From assembly GCF_042675705.1 (NCBI RefSeq), contig NZ_JBHTJJ010000001.1: a DNA stretch of 64,000 nucleotides; one strand, given 5' to 3'. Under the pieces are notes generated by a model. The model was given only the letters and a program-made list of their open reading frames with translations, was not told the origin of the DNA and did no database searches. This stretch comes from Ruegeria arenilitoris. GTDB lineage: Bacteria; Pseudomonadota; Alphaproteobacteria; Rhodobacterales; Rhodobacteraceae. Position numbers and translations under genes: made by a program. This document shows positions 53,252 through 62,398 of this stretch, in pieces (within the stretch, counting starts at the first letter, position 1; each line of letters opens with the position of its first letter).

Positions 53252-54012
53252 AGCAGGGCCGCAACGGCCAGCAGGAAAGCAACCTCCGACAGCTGTTGAG
53301 AAGCCCCCAGGATATCACCGGTCTGACCGCCAATCTTGGCTTTGGCTATGATTGCCAGACCCACGGTTGCAGTTACCGCACAGGCGACGGGCAGAAGGGC
53401 GGTCCAGCCCAGAAGAGCCAGAGAGAAAACGAAAGCCAGCCCAAAACCGGCTGCAACCGACAAAGGCGGAGGAGCGCCGACGCTATGGCTCAGCCCGCTG
53501 CCGCGGGCGTTCGGTAGGCCCGCCATCAATGGTGGCATTAGGGCACGGGAAAACACAGTCGCCGCCAGTATTCCGGCCGGACTTCCTGCCGCCAGTAATG
53601 ATGCGACCGCTGAGATCCTGAGCAGTTGAATGACCAACAAGGCCAATACCCCATAGGTGCCGATATGGCTGTCCTTCATGATCTCGAGTCTGCGTTCGGG
53701 TGTATATCCGCCCCAAAGCCCATCCGCGGTGTCGGCCAGCCCGTCTTCGTGCATGGCGCCGGTCGCTGCGATCAGAACGGCGACAGCAAGGACAGCGCTG
53801 ACTGTCCCTGAAAGGCCCACGGCCATCGCAGACCAGCCTACGATGCAGCCCAAGCCGCCAACGACCAGTCCGGCCGCAGGATAGGCCCAAGCGGCTTTGG
53901 ACTGCCGCTCAAAGAGCCATTTGGGCAGCACGGGCAAAGGCAGCCGCGTCAACAGAACCAGAACCAGCGGCACGTCCCATGGCGAAAAGGTTCGAGTGTC
54001 GTTTTTGTGCAC
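53248..54012 (-). CDS. cobS: Adenosylcobinamide-GDP ribazoletransferase
   Basis: An inner-membrane protein of about 254 residues that joins adenosylcobinamide-GDP and alpha-ribazole to make adenosylcobalamin. The diagnostic motif is HEDGLADTADGLWGG, with MKDSHIGTYG later. Several membrane helices follow (such as SVAAGFGLAFVFSLALLGW). I take the GTG at 54012, with GAAAGG just upstream, over a longer frame reaching 54204 inside cobT. It is divergent from cobT, which supplies the ribazole phosphate. Confidence 0.93.
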   Translation of the reverse strand: MHKNDTRTFSPWDVPLVLVLLTRLPLPVLPKWLFERQSKAAWAYPAAGLVVGGLGCIVGWSAMAVGLSGTVSAVLAVAVLIAATGAMHEDGLADTADGLWGGYTPERRLEIMKDSHIGTYGVLALLVIQLLRISAVASLLAAGSPAGILAATVFSRALMPPLMAGLPNARGSGLSHSVGAPPPLSVAAGFGLAFVFSLALLGWTALLPVACAVTATVGLAIIAKAKIGGQTGDILGASQQLSEVAFLLAVAALL

Positions 54013-54091
54013 TTGCGCGCCTTTCGAGGGGTTGTTGCTTTGCCTGCTTCGGTTAAACACGCAGGACAACTCCGATGCAACGAGGCTTTGA

Positions 54092-55105
54092 ATGCTGCCT
54101 GAACTCAATGATCTGAATACCTTCCGCGACGCCTTGCGCAATGTCCCGGGCCCGGATGAGGCTGCAAAGCAAGGGGCTGCCGACCGCAACAAACAGCTGA
54201 CCAAGCCGCCGGGTGCGTTGGGCCGGCTCGAGGATCTGGCGATCTGGTATGCCGGTTGGCGCGGGGATGCCCGACCTCAGATTGAGGCACCTCAGGTGAT
54301 TGTATTTGCCGGCAATCACGGCGTGACGGCGCAGGGTGTTTCGGCCTTTCCGCCCGAAGTTACGGTTCAGATGGTCATGAACTTCGAGCACGGAGGCGCG
54401 GCCATCAACCAACTGGCCAAGGCGGCCGGGGCCAATATGACGGTACACGCGCTGGACCTGGATCGGCCGACGGCCGATTTCACAAAGGCCCCGGCAATGT
54501 CCGAGGCCGAGCTTCTGGCCACTCTGCAGACCGGCTGGAGTGCCGTTGATCCCACCGCAGACCTTCTGGTCGTGGGCGAAATGGGCATTGGCAACACCAC
54601 CCCTGCAGCGGCCATCGCCTGCGCGTTGTTCGGCGGAGAAGCCGCTGATTGGACCGGGCGTGGAACCGGTGTGGACGATGCGGGCCTTGCCAACAAGACG
54701 CGTGTCGTGGCCGAAGGTGTTGCGCTGCACGGAGCATCGGGCGATGGGCTTGAGATCCTGCGGTGTTTGGGAGGGCGCGAGATTGCGGCCATGGCAGGGG
54801 CCATTGCTGCCGCACGAGTTCTGCGCATCCCTGTCATTCTGGATGGGTTCATCTGCACCGCGGCTGCCGCTTGCCTCGATCGTCTGGCGCCGGGAGCGCT
54901 GGATCATGCCGTTGCCGGCCATCAGAGTGCGGAAGGTGCGCACGCGGCCATGCTGACCAAGCTGGACAAAGCGCCCTTGCTGAGCCTCGGGCTGCGGCTG
55001 GGAGAAGGGTCGGGGGCTGCGCTGGCCATCAACATCCTGAAAAGCGCCGTTGCTTGCCATTCGGGCATGGCCACCTTTGCCGAAGCCGGTGTGTCGGACG
55101 GTTGA
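54092..55105 (+). CDS. cobT: Nicotinate-nucleotide--dimethylbenzimidazole phosphoribosyltransferase
   Basis: A protein of 337 residues that makes alpha-ribazole phosphate for the lower ligand of cobalamin. Family blocks are LTKPPGALGRLEDLA, FAGNHGVTAQGVSAFP, GEMGIGNTTPAAA and the C-terminal LGLRLGEGSGAALA, whose glutamate is catalytic in the Salmonella enzyme. It is divergent from cobS, separated by 79 bases; no cobalamin riboswitch is visible in that gap. Confidence 0.96.
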   Translation: MLPELNDLNTFRDALRNVPGPDEAAKQGAADRNKQLTKPPGALGRLEDLAIWYAGWRGDARPQIEAPQVIVFAGNHGVTAQGVSAFPPEVTVQMVMNFEHGGAAINQLAKAAGANMTVHALDLDRPTADFTKAPAMSEAELLATLQTGWSAVDPTADLLVVGEMGIGNTTPAAAIACALFGGEAADWTGRGTGVDDAGLANKTRVVAEGVALHGASGDGLEILRCLGGREIAAMAGAIAAARVLRIPVILDGFICTAAAACLDRLAPGALDHAVAGHQSAEGAHAAMLTKLDKAPLLSLGLRLGEGSGAALAINILKSAVACHSGMATFAEAGVSDG

Positions 55106-55110
55106 GCCTG

Positions 55111-55137
55111 CCTGGCCCGGGAGATCCCCGGGTCAGG
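55111..55137. terminator. Hairpin between convergent cobT and kef genes
   Basis: CCTGGCCCGGG (55111-55121) pairs with CCCGGGTCAGG (55127-55137) around AGATC, with one G-T pair. The T-run after it is broken (GATTTCTTTT). It overlaps the stop codon of the kef gene and may serve both directions. Confidence 0.7.
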
Positions 55138-57010
55138 CTGATTTCTTTTCGTTCTTTTCGGCCAGTTCCAGCAGCGCAGTTTCCAGGTCCTTCTCCAACT
55201 CGCGCGCGCGTGCGATGTACTTTTTGTTCTCGGCCGTCGGCATGCCGGGAACCCAGAGTTCGGCCAGTTCGCGAATTGCCTGCCGATCGTGGTGATAGAA
55301 GGTCTGCTGTGCTTGCGCGGCCTCGTACTCGCTCAGACCAATGTTCTCCAGCACATAACGCCCGGCCCGCAGAGAGCTGTCGAACATCTCACGCACGATG
55401 TCATCAGCGCCGGCCTGATACAGCTCGTACACATGGGTGCGGTCATGCGCGCGGGCGACGATGTGCAGGTCGGGACGCTGCCGGCGGGCGTAACCGACCA
55501 ATCGGGTCACTTCCTTGCGGTTGTCCATCGCGGCCACCAAAACGGAAGCCTTCTCAAGCCCCGCGGCCCGCAGCAGCTCGGGGCGCGTCGGATCACCGAG
55601 GAATCCTTTGACGCCGAACCGACGCATCAATTGGATCGTTTCGATATTGTGGTCCAGCACCACCGTCTTGAACCCGCTGGCGCGAACCAGCCGGTTGACG
55701 ATCTGTCCGAACCGCCCAATTCCCGCAATGATGACGGGACCTTTTTCGTCTATTTCCTCGGGTTCAACCTCGGGTGAGTTGTCGCGGATGTGGCGCGAAA
55801 GGTAGTCATAGATGATGAACAGAAGCGGTGTGATCAGCATCGTCAGGGCAATGATCATCAACAGCTTCTGGGACAGGGCCGGGGGAATGACATTCTGTTT
55901 GGTCGAAAAGGCCAGCAACACAAAGCCGAACTCACCCGCCTGAGCCAAACCCAGCGTGAACAGCCAATGGTCGCGGCCGCGCAATTTGAATGCACGACCA
56001 ACGGCGTAAAGGATCAGGCCCTTGACCAGGATCACCAGCAGGGCCAGCCCGATCAGGTCGAACGGATCGTTGAAAAAGTACCCGACGTCGATCCCGGCCC
56101 CGACAGTGATGAAGAACAGGCCCAGCAGCAATCCCTTGAATGGCTCAAGGTCGCTTTCCATCTCGTGCCGGAACTCGGAACTGGCCAGAACGACGCCAGC
56201 GAGGAAAGCGCCCAACGCCGGGGACAGGCCCACCAGCGTCATCAAGAACGAGATCCCGACCACGATCATCAGGGCCAACGCCGTGTACATCTCGCGCAGG
56301 CGGGTGGTGTGGATGAACCGGAACAAGGGACGGGTCAGATAGACGCCGACCACGATCACGAACGCGATCGCGCCCAATGTCACCAGCGTCACTGCCCATC
56401 CGGGCAGGCCATCGACCAATGACAATGTATGGTGCGCGTCGCCGTGCCCGTCGCCGCCGCGCGTGATTGATCCGTCATCCTCGATAAAGATGCTGGCCGG
56501 CATGGCCAGCAGCGGCAGAAACGCCAGGATCGGGATCACGGCGATATCCTGGGTCAGAAGGACCGAGAACGTGGATCGCCCGCCGTTTGTGCGCATCAAG
56601 CCCTTTTCCGACAGCGTCTGCAGCACGATGGCGGTTGATGACAGGGACAGTGTCAGCCCCACGGCCAAAGCAACTGACCATGGTTGACCTGTATAGAAGG
56701 TAACTGCTGCAATCACGACCGTAGAGAGCGAGATCTGCAGTCCACCAAGCCCCAACAACCGGTGCCGCATATCCCAAAGTGCGCGGGGTTCCAGCTCGAG
56801 CCCGATCAGGAACAGCATCATGACGACGCCAAATTCCGCGACATGCTGCAAGTCCTTGGTTTCCGCGCCCACGAGCCCAAGGACCGGACCGATGGCGATG
56901 CCGGCGGCGAGATATCCGAGGACAGACCCCAGCCCAAGCCGCGCCGACAGGGGGACGGCGATCACGGCGGCTGCCAGATAGATCGAAGCCTGATACAGAA
57001 ACTCGTTCAT
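55133..57010 (-). CDS. Kef-type potassium/proton antiporter with TrkA-N domain
   Basis: A protein of 625 residues. The N-terminal two thirds are the CPA2 antiporter domain of about 12 helices (GVVMMLFLIGLELEP, STAIVLQTLSEKG, LAQAGEFGFVLLAFS). The C-terminal part is a TrkA-N nucleotide-binding domain with VIIAGIGRFGQIVNRLV and a conserved GADDIVREMFDSS. Such proteins export potassium in exchange for protons under stress. No KefF/KefG partner is seen. The lrp-type gene is 19 bases upstream on the same strand, so the two may be co-transcribed. Confidence 0.93.
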   Translation of the reverse strand: MNEFLYQASIYLAAAVIAVPLSARLGLGSVLGYLAAGIAIGPVLGLVGAETKDLQHVAEFGVVMMLFLIGLELEPRALWDMRHRLLGLGGLQISLSTVVIAAVTFYTGQPWSVALAVGLTLSLSSTAIVLQTLSEKGLMRTNGGRSTFSVLLTQDIAVIPILAFLPLLAMPASIFIEDDGSITRGGDGHGDAHHTLSLVDGLPGWAVTLVTLGAIAFVIVVGVYLTRPLFRFIHTTRLREMYTALALMIVVGISFLMTLVGLSPALGAFLAGVVLASSEFRHEMESDLEPFKGLLLGLFFITVGAGIDVGYFFNDPFDLIGLALLVILVKGLILYAVGRAFKLRGRDHWLFTLGLAQAGEFGFVLLAFSTKQNVIPPALSQKLLMIIALTMLITPLLFIIYDYLSRHIRDNSPEVEPEEIDEKGPVIIAGIGRFGQIVNRLVRASGFKTVVLDHNIETIQLMRRFGVKGFLGDPTRPELLRAAGLEKASVLVAAMDNRKEVTRLVGYARRQRPDLHIVARAHDRTHVYELYQAGADDIVREMFDSSLRAGRYVLENIGLSEYEAAQAQQTFYHHDRQAIRELAELWVPGMPTAENKKYIARARELEKDLETALLELAEKNEKKSA

Positions 57011-57029
57011 CTTCTTCCTTTCCTTGCCG

Positions 57030-57485
57030 TCAGGTCGGCAGCGGAGCGTCGCGTTTCAGCTGGTCCATCACGATCTGGCTTTGCACCCGTGCCACCGCAG
57101 GATGGGGCAGTATCACCTCGTGAAGCAAGGTGTTGAGCGCGGAAAGATCCTCGCAATAGACATGGAGCAGATAGTCTGCCTCGCCAGTCATCGTCCAGGC
57201 GCTGGTGATTTCCGGGCGGGTTTCCACCATGCGCGCAAAACTGGATGATTGTTCGGGGCCGTGGGTGCCGAGGTGAACCTGTACGAATCCCTGAACCTGC
57301 AGCCCAAGTTTGCGCGGGTCAAGCCGCGCCGCGTAGCCGGTGATATAGCCCTCGGCCTCCAGCCGCTGACGGCGGCGCCCGGCCTGACTGGGGGACAGGT
57401 TCAGCATCTCGCCCAACTGATGCGCGGTCAGGTGCGCGTCTTTTTGCAGCGCGGCCAGAAGGCGAGTATCGGTTGCGTCCAGCAT
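57030..57485 (-). CDS. Lrp/AsnC family transcriptional regulator
   Basis: A protein of 151 residues. The N-terminal helix-turn-helix is LTAHQLGEMLNLSPSQAGRRRQRLEAEG, read as MLDATDTRLLAALQKDAHLT then that motif in pieces. The C-terminal effector domain has VQVHLGTHG and SAWTMTGEADYLLHVYC. It diverges from hppD, so it likely controls tyrosine or aromatic degradation. Such regulators often sense an amino acid. The co-directional kef gene follows. Confidence 0.94.
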   Translation of the reverse strand: MLDATDTRLLAALQKDAHLTAHQLGEMLNLSPSQAGRRRQRLEAEGYITGYAARLDPRKLGLQVQGFVQVHLGTHGPEQSSSFARMVETRPEITSAWTMTGEADYLLHVYCEDLSALNTLLHEVILPHPAVARVQSQIVMDQLKRDAPLPT

Positions 57486-57517
57486 GTGCGGAGATTCTCA
57501 GATTTTTCGGGTTCTGG

Positions 57518-57532
57518 TGCGGAAATTTCGCA
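57518..57532. promoter_or_regulatory. Near-palindrome TGCGGAAATTTCGCA, candidate Lrp/AsnC site
   Basis: TGCG and CGCA arms flank an A/T centre, with one extra G breaking full symmetry. It lies in the 145-base region between the divergent regulator and hppD genes, 33 bases before the regulator's ATG. Lrp-type proteins bind such A/T-centred sites, but this is not a defined consensus. Confidence 0.4.
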
Positions 57533-57630
57533 GACTTCTGTAGTTTACATGAAAAGAATGCGCAAAAACAGCGCTGAAAAAGGCGTATTCTTGAATCAGC
57601 AAAGAATTTCCTGTTTCAAGAGGACAAGCC

Positions 57631-58728
57631 ATGGGCCCTTTCCCGCACAATGCCCCGAAATCCGTGATCAGCGCCGAGAACCCTGCCGGCACCGATGGGT
57701 TTGAATTTGTCGAATTCGCGCATCCCGAACCGCAGGAGCTGCGCGACCTGTTCGCCAAGATGGGTTTCGAAAAGGTTGCGCACCACAAGACCAAACCACT
57801 GATCGAGCTGTGGCAGCAGGGCGATGTGACCTACATCCTGAACGCGGACCCCGACAGCTTTGCCGCGAAATTTGTGGAAGAGCATGGCCCCTGTGCCCCG
57901 TCGATGGGCTGGCGTGTCGTGGATGCGCAAAAGGCCTATGACCATGCGGTGTCGAAGGGGGCAGAACCCTATGATGCGGCCGACAAGACCATGAACGTGC
58001 CCGCGATCAAGGGCATCGGCGGGTCGCTGATCTATTTCATCGACCAGTATTACGAAACCTCGCCCTACAATCAGGAATTCGAGTGGCTGAAGCAGTCCAA
58101 GCCGCGCGGCGTCGGCTTCTACTACCTCGATCACCTGACTCACAATGTCTTCAAGGGCAACATGGACAAGTGGTTCAAGTTCTACGGCGATCTGTTCAAT
58201 TTCCGCGAAATCCGTTTCTTTGACATCCAGGGCAAATATACCGGCTTGCTCAGCCGTGCATTGACTTCGCCCTGCGGCCGTATCCGGATTCCGATCAACG
58301 AAGACCGCGGCGAGACCGGTCAGATCGTATCCTACCTGAAGAAGTACAACGGCGAAGGCATCCAGCACATCGCCGTCGGCAGCGAGAACATCTATGACTC
58401 GACCGATGCAATCGCCGAACGCGGTCTGAAGTTCATGCCTGGTCCCAACGATGCCTACTATGATATGTCCTTCGACCGCGTGAAGGGCCATGACGAGCCG
58501 GTGGACCGCATGAAAAAGCACGGTATCCTCATCGACGGTGAAGGCGTGGTGGACGGCGGCGAGACCAAGATCCTGCTGCAGATCTTCTCGAAAACTGTGA
58601 TAGGTCCGATTTTCTTCGAGTTCATCCAGCGCAAGGGTGATGACGGCTTTGGCGAGGGCAATTTCAAGGCTCTGTTCGAGTCGATCGAGCGTGAGCAGAT
58701 TGAATCCGGAGAGATTTCTGCCGCCTGA
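57631..58728 (+). CDS. hppD: 4-Hydroxyphenylpyruvate dioxygenase
   Basis: A protein of 365 residues that converts 4-hydroxyphenylpyruvate to homogentisate in tyrosine breakdown. The iron ligands are H168 (YLDHLTHN), H246 (GIQHIAVG) and E330 (IFFEFIQRKGD). The C-terminal catalytic domain motifs are complete. A GAGGAC ribosome-binding site precedes the ATG. It is divergent from an Lrp/AsnC regulator and is followed by a strong terminator. Confidence 0.97.
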   Translation: MGPFPHNAPKSVISAENPAGTDGFEFVEFAHPEPQELRDLFAKMGFEKVAHHKTKPLIELWQQGDVTYILNADPDSFAAKFVEEHGPCAPSMGWRVVDAQKAYDHAVSKGAEPYDAADKTMNVPAIKGIGGSLIYFIDQYYETSPYNQEFEWLKQSKPRGVGFYYLDHLTHNVFKGNMDKWFKFYGDLFNFREIRFFDIQGKYTGLLSRALTSPCGRIRIPINEDRGETGQIVSYLKKYNGEGIQHIAVGSENIYDSTDAIAERGLKFMPGPNDAYYDMSFDRVKGHDEPVDRMKKHGILIDGEGVVDGGETKILLQIFSKTVIGPIFFEFIQRKGDDGFGEGNFKALFESIEREQIESGEISAA

Positions 58729-58744
58729 TGAAGACCCAGAATTT

Positions 58745-58771
58745 GGAACCCGGCCTGCCGGGTTCCTTTTT
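58745..58771 (+). terminator. Intrinsic terminator of hppD
   Basis: GGAACCCGG (58745-58753) pairs perfectly with CCGGGTTCC (58758-58766) around CCTG, followed by five T. It lies between convergent genes. Confidence 0.93.
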
Positions 58772-58788
58772 CCGAAACGCGGCGAATT

Positions 58789-60819
58789 TTATCCGCGCGG
58801 CATCTTCAACGTGACGTTGCGCCCGCCTTTCTGATAACGAAGCTCGCTGTCGCCGATCGCGACGACTTTGCCGCCGTCAATCCGATCTCCTACCTTCAGC
58901 TTCTTGTACCGACCGCTCGGTAGTCGGACCAAGGCACGCCGATTGGCGGGAGTACCGTAAACGCCGATCAGGTTCAGACGCCGCAAGTTCAATGCATTGT
59001 CAATCGTGGCCTGGCGCGCCACCGAGGCCCGGCTGGGTATCTTGGGTGCGACGGTTGTGGGTTTGAACGATCCCGCTTCATCGTCATCCGCCTTTGCTAC
59101 CGCTGCGGTCGACCCCAGAGTGGCCGTGCCGGTTGTTGCTTTTCGGGCCGCCAATGCGGCCACGGTCGACGGACGAACGCGGGGACGGGGAACGCGCACT
59201 ACTGCCAATGCGGTGGGCGTGCGGTCCACGGCCGCGCGCTCTTGGATAGACGCCGGCCTGGAGTTCGGGCGAATGACCGCCAGCTCGTCCACCGTTCGGC
59301 CGCCCAACTGCCCACGCTCAAAGTTCTCAACCAGCGTTTCCGGGCGCAGGCGCGGACGCAGGCCGGCCAGCCGTGTGTCGTCGTCTGTGGCGGTTGGGTC
59401 GGTTTCGAACCTGACCGGCACCTGGGGGGGAACCGACGACGGGCGGCCGAGGAACACAAGGATGCCGTCGGGGTTCAATGTCCCCTCAGGTGTCGGAGTG
59501 ACAAGGCCGCGGTCATCCAGCTCGAAACGGCTGCCCGCGGCATTGGGCAGACCAACCGTAGCCACCGGCTCGTCGGTATCAAAGCTCTCTTCGGCAGGAA
59601 GCGCCACGGCATCCTGCGACAGCGCCGCGTGATCAACGGACGACAGGTATACGTCCTCGGGCACCTCGGGATCTGGCAGCGGCAGCGGATCGGGCGCGGT
59701 GATCGTCAGGCCTGAGGCTTCTTCGAAATCCTCGACACTTTCCGGATCGCGTTCGACCTGCTCGACAGGCGAGGGCGCAACATTCAATGCTTCCAGAATT
59801 GCCTGATCCGTCGGCGTCAATTCGGGAGGCGTGGGTGTCTCCGGCTCGACCAGGGGTGTGCTGGCTTCAAACGTCAGGTCTTCGTCGGCCAATGCCTCGG
59901 GGTCGGGCGTGCCCTCGGGCTCAGGAGCGACTTCTGCAAGTCCTTCAGCGTCGGTCTCGGTCAGCGGCGGGGCGGCGATAGAAACTGGCGCAGGTGCCGT
60001 TTCGACGATCGGCGCAGTAGCCACCGGGCTGCCGGTTTCGTCTGAACCCGACCAGATCAATGCGACAACGGCCAGCACGACAGCGCCCGCCGCAGCGGCA
60101 CCAATGTAGCGAACCGGTATGCCGGAGTTCGATGCCGCAGGTTTCAGTGCGGCGGTTTCAGTCGCTTCTATCGGCGAAACGAATACGTCCGGCTGAGCCG
60201 GTTCAGCAATCGGATGCGCCTGAGGCGAGGGAGCCGGATCGGCTTCCGATGCCTGCGAAGCCTGAGGCGCGGGTTCTGCGTCCTCGGCCGGCGCGACAGC
60301 AGCAATCTCCTCGGCCGGTGGCTCGGGTGGCGGTGTGACGGATGTCGCGCGCTCGGCGAACTCGAACTCTCCGGTACCGGTCCAGGGCACATCGGGGGCC
60401 AATGTTGCAGCGAACCGGACAGGCACGAACCCGTAGCGACTGGCAAAGGCTCGGGCCTCTTCTACTGTCTCTTTCGCCACGGCAGCTACCAGAAGATCCG
60501 ACCCATCCGCACGGAGGTCATACATCAACTCGGCAATCTCGCAGCCCGTGGCCTGAGCCAATTCCGTCTCGACAACCTGCGTCACGTCAGAGTCGTCTGG
60601 AATGGTGACCGTGAGGTAGCGCACGTGGTCCGGAGGAATCACGACCGTACAGCTGAGGTCATTGGCCAGGGCGAAACCTCGACCGCGAAGCTCGTTCAGC
60701 TGTTCGGAAAAGTCCGGCGCGTCTAGCGATACGGTCCCGATGCCAAACCATTCGTCATCCGAATAGTGCAGCAGAGTGATCCCGTTATCAGAAAGAGACA
60801 GCGCAAAAGCGGGTTTCAT
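58789..60819 (-). CDS. Orphan envelope protein: GspL/PilM-like head, membrane helix, long linker and GspC/PilP-like tail
   Basis: A protein of 676 residues. Residues 1-140 (LSLSDNGITLLHY, CTVVIPPDHVRYLTVTIP, VVETELAQATG, LLVAAVAKETVEEARAFA) look like the actin-like cytoplasmic part of GspL/PilM. A proline/glutamate-rich stretch precedes a single membrane helix at about 237-257. Another 350 residues of proline- and acid-rich, probably disordered sequence follow. The C-terminal about 66 residues (LIGVYGTPANRRALVRLPS, KKLKVGDRIDGGKVVAIG, LRYQKGGRNVTLKMP) resemble the HR domain of GspC or PilP. In known systems these are separate proteins. No other secretion gene is nearby. Confidence 0.7.
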   Translation of the reverse strand: MKPAFALSLSDNGITLLHYSDDEWFGIGTVSLDAPDFSEQLNELRGRGFALANDLSCTVVIPPDHVRYLTVTIPDDSDVTQVVETELAQATGCEIAELMYDLRADGSDLLVAAVAKETVEEARAFASRYGFVPVRFAATLAPDVPWTGTGEFEFAERATSVTPPPEPPAEEIAAVAPAEDAEPAPQASQASEADPAPSPQAHPIAEPAQPDVFVSPIEATETAALKPAASNSGIPVRYIGAAAAGAVVLAVVALIWSGSDETGSPVATAPIVETAPAPVSIAAPPLTETDAEGLAEVAPEPEGTPDPEALADEDLTFEASTPLVEPETPTPPELTPTDQAILEALNVAPSPVEQVERDPESVEDFEEASGLTITAPDPLPLPDPEVPEDVYLSSVDHAALSQDAVALPAEESFDTDEPVATVGLPNAAGSRFELDDRGLVTPTPEGTLNPDGILVFLGRPSSVPPQVPVRFETDPTATDDDTRLAGLRPRLRPETLVENFERGQLGGRTVDELAVIRPNSRPASIQERAAVDRTPTALAVVRVPRPRVRPSTVAALAARKATTGTATLGSTAAVAKADDDEAGSFKPTTVAPKIPSRASVARQATIDNALNLRRLNLIGVYGTPANRRALVRLPSGRYKKLKVGDRIDGGKVVAIGDSELRYQKGGRNVTLKMPRG

Positions 60820-60983
60820 TATTCAAGGGTGCCGTAATTGTCTGAACCAAAGCAAACGCCCTTGCGTCCGCGCACCGAGATTAAAGCAGGAACCCGCCGA
60901 GGGAAAGGAAAAGGCAAAATCTCCCCTTGTCCGGCGAAGGCTTGCCAACCCATCTTTGATCTCAGAAAACAGGAGAGATCACA

Positions 60984-61679
60984 TTGAAGACATTTGCTTT
61001 TTTAGCGGCGGTGTTGGCGGCGACAGTTGCCGTGGCCGCCCATGCGGAAGAACGTCGCATCCAGGTTTACGGAACCGGAACGGCCGAGGCCGCGCCGGAT
61101 ATGGCAACCATCACGGTGGGGGTGACAAATCAAGACGCGCAGGCTTCGGCAGCAATGCAGGCGACCTCGGACGCGGTTGCCACCGTCCTTAGCCGCCTGA
61201 GTGAGATGGGGATCGAATCGCGCAACCTGCAGACCCGCGATCTGTCCCTGTCCCCGGTCTGGTCCGGACGGGGCAACGCGGATGGCGAAGCACCGAGAAT
61301 CACGGGCTTCGTTGCGTCGAACCGTGTGTTCGTGCGGGTCAGAAATCTGGATGATCTGGGGCAGATCATGGATGCGGTCATTCAGGATGGCGCGAATGAC
61401 TTTGGTGGTTTGACCTTCACGATCCAGGATCCCAAGCCGCTTGAAGCGAAGGCGCGCGCCCAAGCCGTCGCCGATGCGACAGCCAAGGCCGAACAATTGG
61501 CTCAGGCCGCCGGTGTCACTTTGGGTTCAGTCGTGTCGATCAACGAGCAGGTCGGGGGCATTCGCCCAATGCCCCAGATGCGCGAGATGGCCATGGCCGA
61601 TTCGGGCGGGGTCCCGGTCGCCGGTGGCGAGGTTTCGGTTTCGGTCACCGTGTCAATGGAGTTCGACATTTCCGAGTGA
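60984..61679 (+). CDS. SIMPL domain-containing secreted protein
   Basis: A protein of 231 residues with a signal peptide (FAFLAAVLAATVAVAAHA, cut before EERRI). The SIMPL/DUF541 domain is recognised by IQVYGTGTAEAAPDMATITVGV and the repeated LEAKARAQAVADATAKAEQLAQAAGV segment, read in parts. The start is a TTG with AGGAGA 7 bases upstream. Family members are periplasmic; some relate to oxidative stress and some to signalling. The role here is unknown. Confidence 0.9.
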   Translation: MKTFAFLAAVLAATVAVAAHAEERRIQVYGTGTAEAAPDMATITVGVTNQDAQASAAMQATSDAVATVLSRLSEMGIESRNLQTRDLSLSPVWSGRGNADGEAPRITGFVASNRVFVRVRNLDDLGQIMDAVIQDGANDFGGLTFTIQDPKPLEAKARAQAVADATAKAEQLAQAAGVTLGSVVSINEQVGGIRPMPQMREMAMADSGGVPVAGGEVSVSVTVSMEFDISE

Positions 61680-61681
61680 CG

Positions 61682-62392
61682 TCAGCTTTCGCAGCGGGCC
61701 GTCAGCGGATTCCGCTGTTGGCCCGTGGCATCGAAATTCTCGGGTGACAGCCAGGTTTCGAACGCCTGCCGGATGCGTGGCCAGTCCGTATCGATGATCG
61801 AGAACCACGCCGTGTCGCGGTTGCGCCCCTTGTAATGGGTGGCCTGCCGAAATTCGCCTTCGAAGACAAAACCCAGCCGTTCGGCGGCCCGGCGCGACGG
61901 GGCATTCAGCGCATCGCATTTCCATTCGTACCGGCGATAGCCCAACTCGTCGAACACGCGGCACATCATCAGGAACATCGTCTCGGTCGCGACCGGAGTA
62001 CGCTGCATCAGCGGCGAGAAATGGATGTGCCCCACCTCGATCGCCCCGGCATTGCGGTCGATACGCAGGTAGGATGCCATCCCGACGGGCTGCCCCCCCT
62101 GGTCCAGAACCGTGTGGAACAGCGGATCGTCCGACGTGCAGGTTTGGGCCAGCCAGGCGGCGAACTGGGCTTGCGAGTCGAACGGGCCGTAGGGCAGGTA
62201 GGTCCAGTTGCGACCGTCGGTATCGGCGGCAAACGCCCGGAACAGGCCGGGCGCATGCGCATTCACATCCAAGGGCACCACGCAGCAGAACCGCCCCTGC
62301 ATGGGCGCGCGCGGTGGGGCCGGGCGCGGGAAATCCCCCGCAACCGGCAGGCCCACGGGCTGCCCCAACGCGTTGATCCGGTGCCCTGGCAT
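61682..62392 (-). CDS. GNAT family N-acetyltransferase (RimJ/RimL-like)
   Basis: A protein of 236 residues. The acetyl-CoA-binding region is IEVGHIHFSPLMQRTPVATE (a variant of the R-x-x-G-x-A loop), followed by RYEWKCDALNAPSRRAAERLGF and EGEFRQATHYKGRNRDTAWF. This is the RimJ/RimL-type subgroup that acetylates protein or small-molecule amines. It starts 6 bases after the metY stop, so both are probably co-transcribed. Confidence 0.88.
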   Translation of the reverse strand: MPGHRINALGQPVGLPVAGDFPRPAPPRAPMQGRFCCVVPLDVNAHAPGLFRAFAADTDGRNWTYLPYGPFDSQAQFAAWLAQTCTSDDPLFHTVLDQGGQPVGMASYLRIDRNAGAIEVGHIHFSPLMQRTPVATETMFLMMCRVFDELGYRRYEWKCDALNAPSRRAAERLGFVFEGEFRQATHYKGRNRDTAWFSIIDTDWPRIRQAFETWLSPENFDATGQQRNPLTARCES

Positions 62393-62398
62393 TTCGGC

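Noticed and set aside
54013..54091. A possible cobalamin riboswitch between cobS and cobT
   Set aside because: The 79-base gap is too short and shows none of the conserved cobalamin-box sequence.
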